From: Firmicutes bacterium UBA4049
GTDB lineage: Bacteria; Bacillota; Desulfotomaculia; Desulfotomaculales; Nap2-2B
DNA length: 5,996 nt
Direction: 5' to 3'
Assembly: GCA_002382755.1 (NCBI GenBank)
Contig: DFZT01000098.1
Span: forward strand, 1-5,996
Position 1 is the stretch's first letter, and each line of letters opens with the position of its first letter. The notes beneath the pieces were generated by a model. That model searched no databases and had not been told where the DNA came from. It saw only the letters and a program-made list of their open reading frames with translations. Below are positions 5,624 through 5,996 of the stretch, one piece after another. A program made the position numbers and the translations under genes.

Positions 5624-5842
5624 ATGGATACATTATTACACAGATTCGGAGAAATAATCAAGGGAACGATTGAAGGTTTTGATAGATTAGTCTTCAAAGG
5701 GATATTCAGGCCTATTGCATTTGCTGCCGGTATGCAGATGTTCCTACGGACAAAAAGGATATTGAATAAAGACTATAAAAATTGGGTCACCCATCAATCA
5801 GCTTGTGTTTGGCAAGAAGAAAATGTAGCAAACGGAAGTTAA
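5624..5842 (+). pseudogene. Truncated N-terminus of a transposon-like conserved protein
   Basis: The ORF starts at ATG 5624 with GGAGG (5610-5614) nine bases upstream and ends after 72 residues at TAA (5840-5842). It reads MDTLLHRFGEIIKG, GFDRLVFKGIFRP, AFAAGMQMF and then LNKDYKNWVTHQSA. From memory this matches the opening of a widespread multicopy protein family of roughly 400-500 residues. Those proteins start MDxLLxRxxxxIxGxxxxFDRxVFKG and are mostly annotated hypothetical in environmental bacteria. They behave like mobile-element genes, but I cannot name a Pfam family. Here the sequence stops being family-like near residue 60 and no other frame continues it, so it is probably a decayed or deleted copy. 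An intact promoter and start signal remain. A GTG 66 bases upstream could extend the frame but has no ribosome site. Confidence 0.55.
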
Positions 5843-5889
5843 TTTTTAGAGCACCCCTGCTCCCATATTTACCATCCTATGGTATGTAA
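5843..5889. other. Junction with two small hairpins after the truncated ORF
   Basis: GAGCA-cccc-TGCTC (5849-5862) and TACCAT-cct-ATGGTA (5870-5884) are perfect short inverted repeats placed back to back. Neither is followed by a T-run. They separate the AT-rich truncated ORF from GC-richer coding-like DNA and may mark the edge of a deletion or of a mobile element. Confidence 0.3.
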
Positions 5890-5996
5890 GTTAACATCCC
5901 AACCCAAGCAACTGCTTTCAAAGACAGTCCGGCGGCCTTGACATCCACCCTGCGCGTGACCATTAACGGCGCCGACGGGGCGGCTCCGGGAAACAT
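5890..5996 (+). pseudogene. Possible fragment of a gene running off the window
   Basis: After TAA at 5887-5889 the + frame is open to the window end and reads ATAFKDSPAALTSTLRVT and INGADGAAPGN. These use G/C-ending codons and look like real protein. There is no ATG or ribosome site. The only internal start option is TTG at 5938. That suggests a gene whose 5' part was lost at the junction. The opposite strand is also open (5877-5996, 39 residues), so the coding strand is uncertain and no family is recognised. Confidence 0.25.

Noticed and set aside
5849..5862. GAGCA-cccc-TGCTC hairpin as a terminator
   Set aside because: The stem is only five pairs. The T-run on the + strand lies before the stem, not after, and the - strand side has A residues.

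Overview
The window looks like chromosomal DNA of a Gram-positive, endospore-forming anaerobe of the Clostridia, perhaps a relative of Pelotomaculum or Desulfotomaculum. The evidence is a small acid-soluble spore protein of the SspH family, strong purine-rich ribosome binding sites (AAAGGGGG, GGAGG), sigma-A-like promoters, and a four-cysteine iron-sulfur flavoprotein typical of anaerobes. The genus is a guess from style, not proven by a marker gene. No tRNA, rRNA, CRISPR array or replication origin was seen.

Layout from left to right. Positions 1-141 may hold the 3' end of a gene on the + strand. It converges on a large cytoplasmic family 31 alpha-glycosidase on the - strand (155-2470). A 221-base divergent gap separates that enzyme from sspH (2692-2868, +). 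A near-perfect 38-base hairpin lies between sspH and a convergent two-gene - strand unit. That unit is a membrane-anchored SPFH/Band 7 protein (3291-4328) followed by a 54-residue ribbon-helix-helix DNA-binding protein (3035-3199). The latter is easy to miss because it is short and starts with TTG. The SPFH promoter (TTGACA, 19-base spacer, TATAAT) contains a 16-base perfect AT palindrome, a candidate operator. Divergently, an iron-sulfur flavoprotein reads rightward (4602-5267) and ends in a terminator-like hairpin.

The right-hand 600 bases look like a patch of mobile or decayed DNA. They contain a possible gene remnant on the - strand and a short GC hairpin. They also contain a promoter-driven but truncated 72-residue ORF resembling the N-terminus of a multicopy, transposon-like protein family. 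After that comes a junction into GC-richer sequence that reads as part of another gene.

Three diverged copies of one oriented hairpin repeat (GGGGTCAGGCTTGA / TCAAGCCTGACCCC plus a conserved CTGTTAT-type tail) sit in the intergenic spaces at about 2903, 4439 and 5256. The third supplies the last codons and stop of the flavoprotein gene. These REP-like elements, the SPFH/ribbon-helix-helix pair and the start-site-sequestering inverted repeat before the truncated ORF are the most interesting parts of the window.
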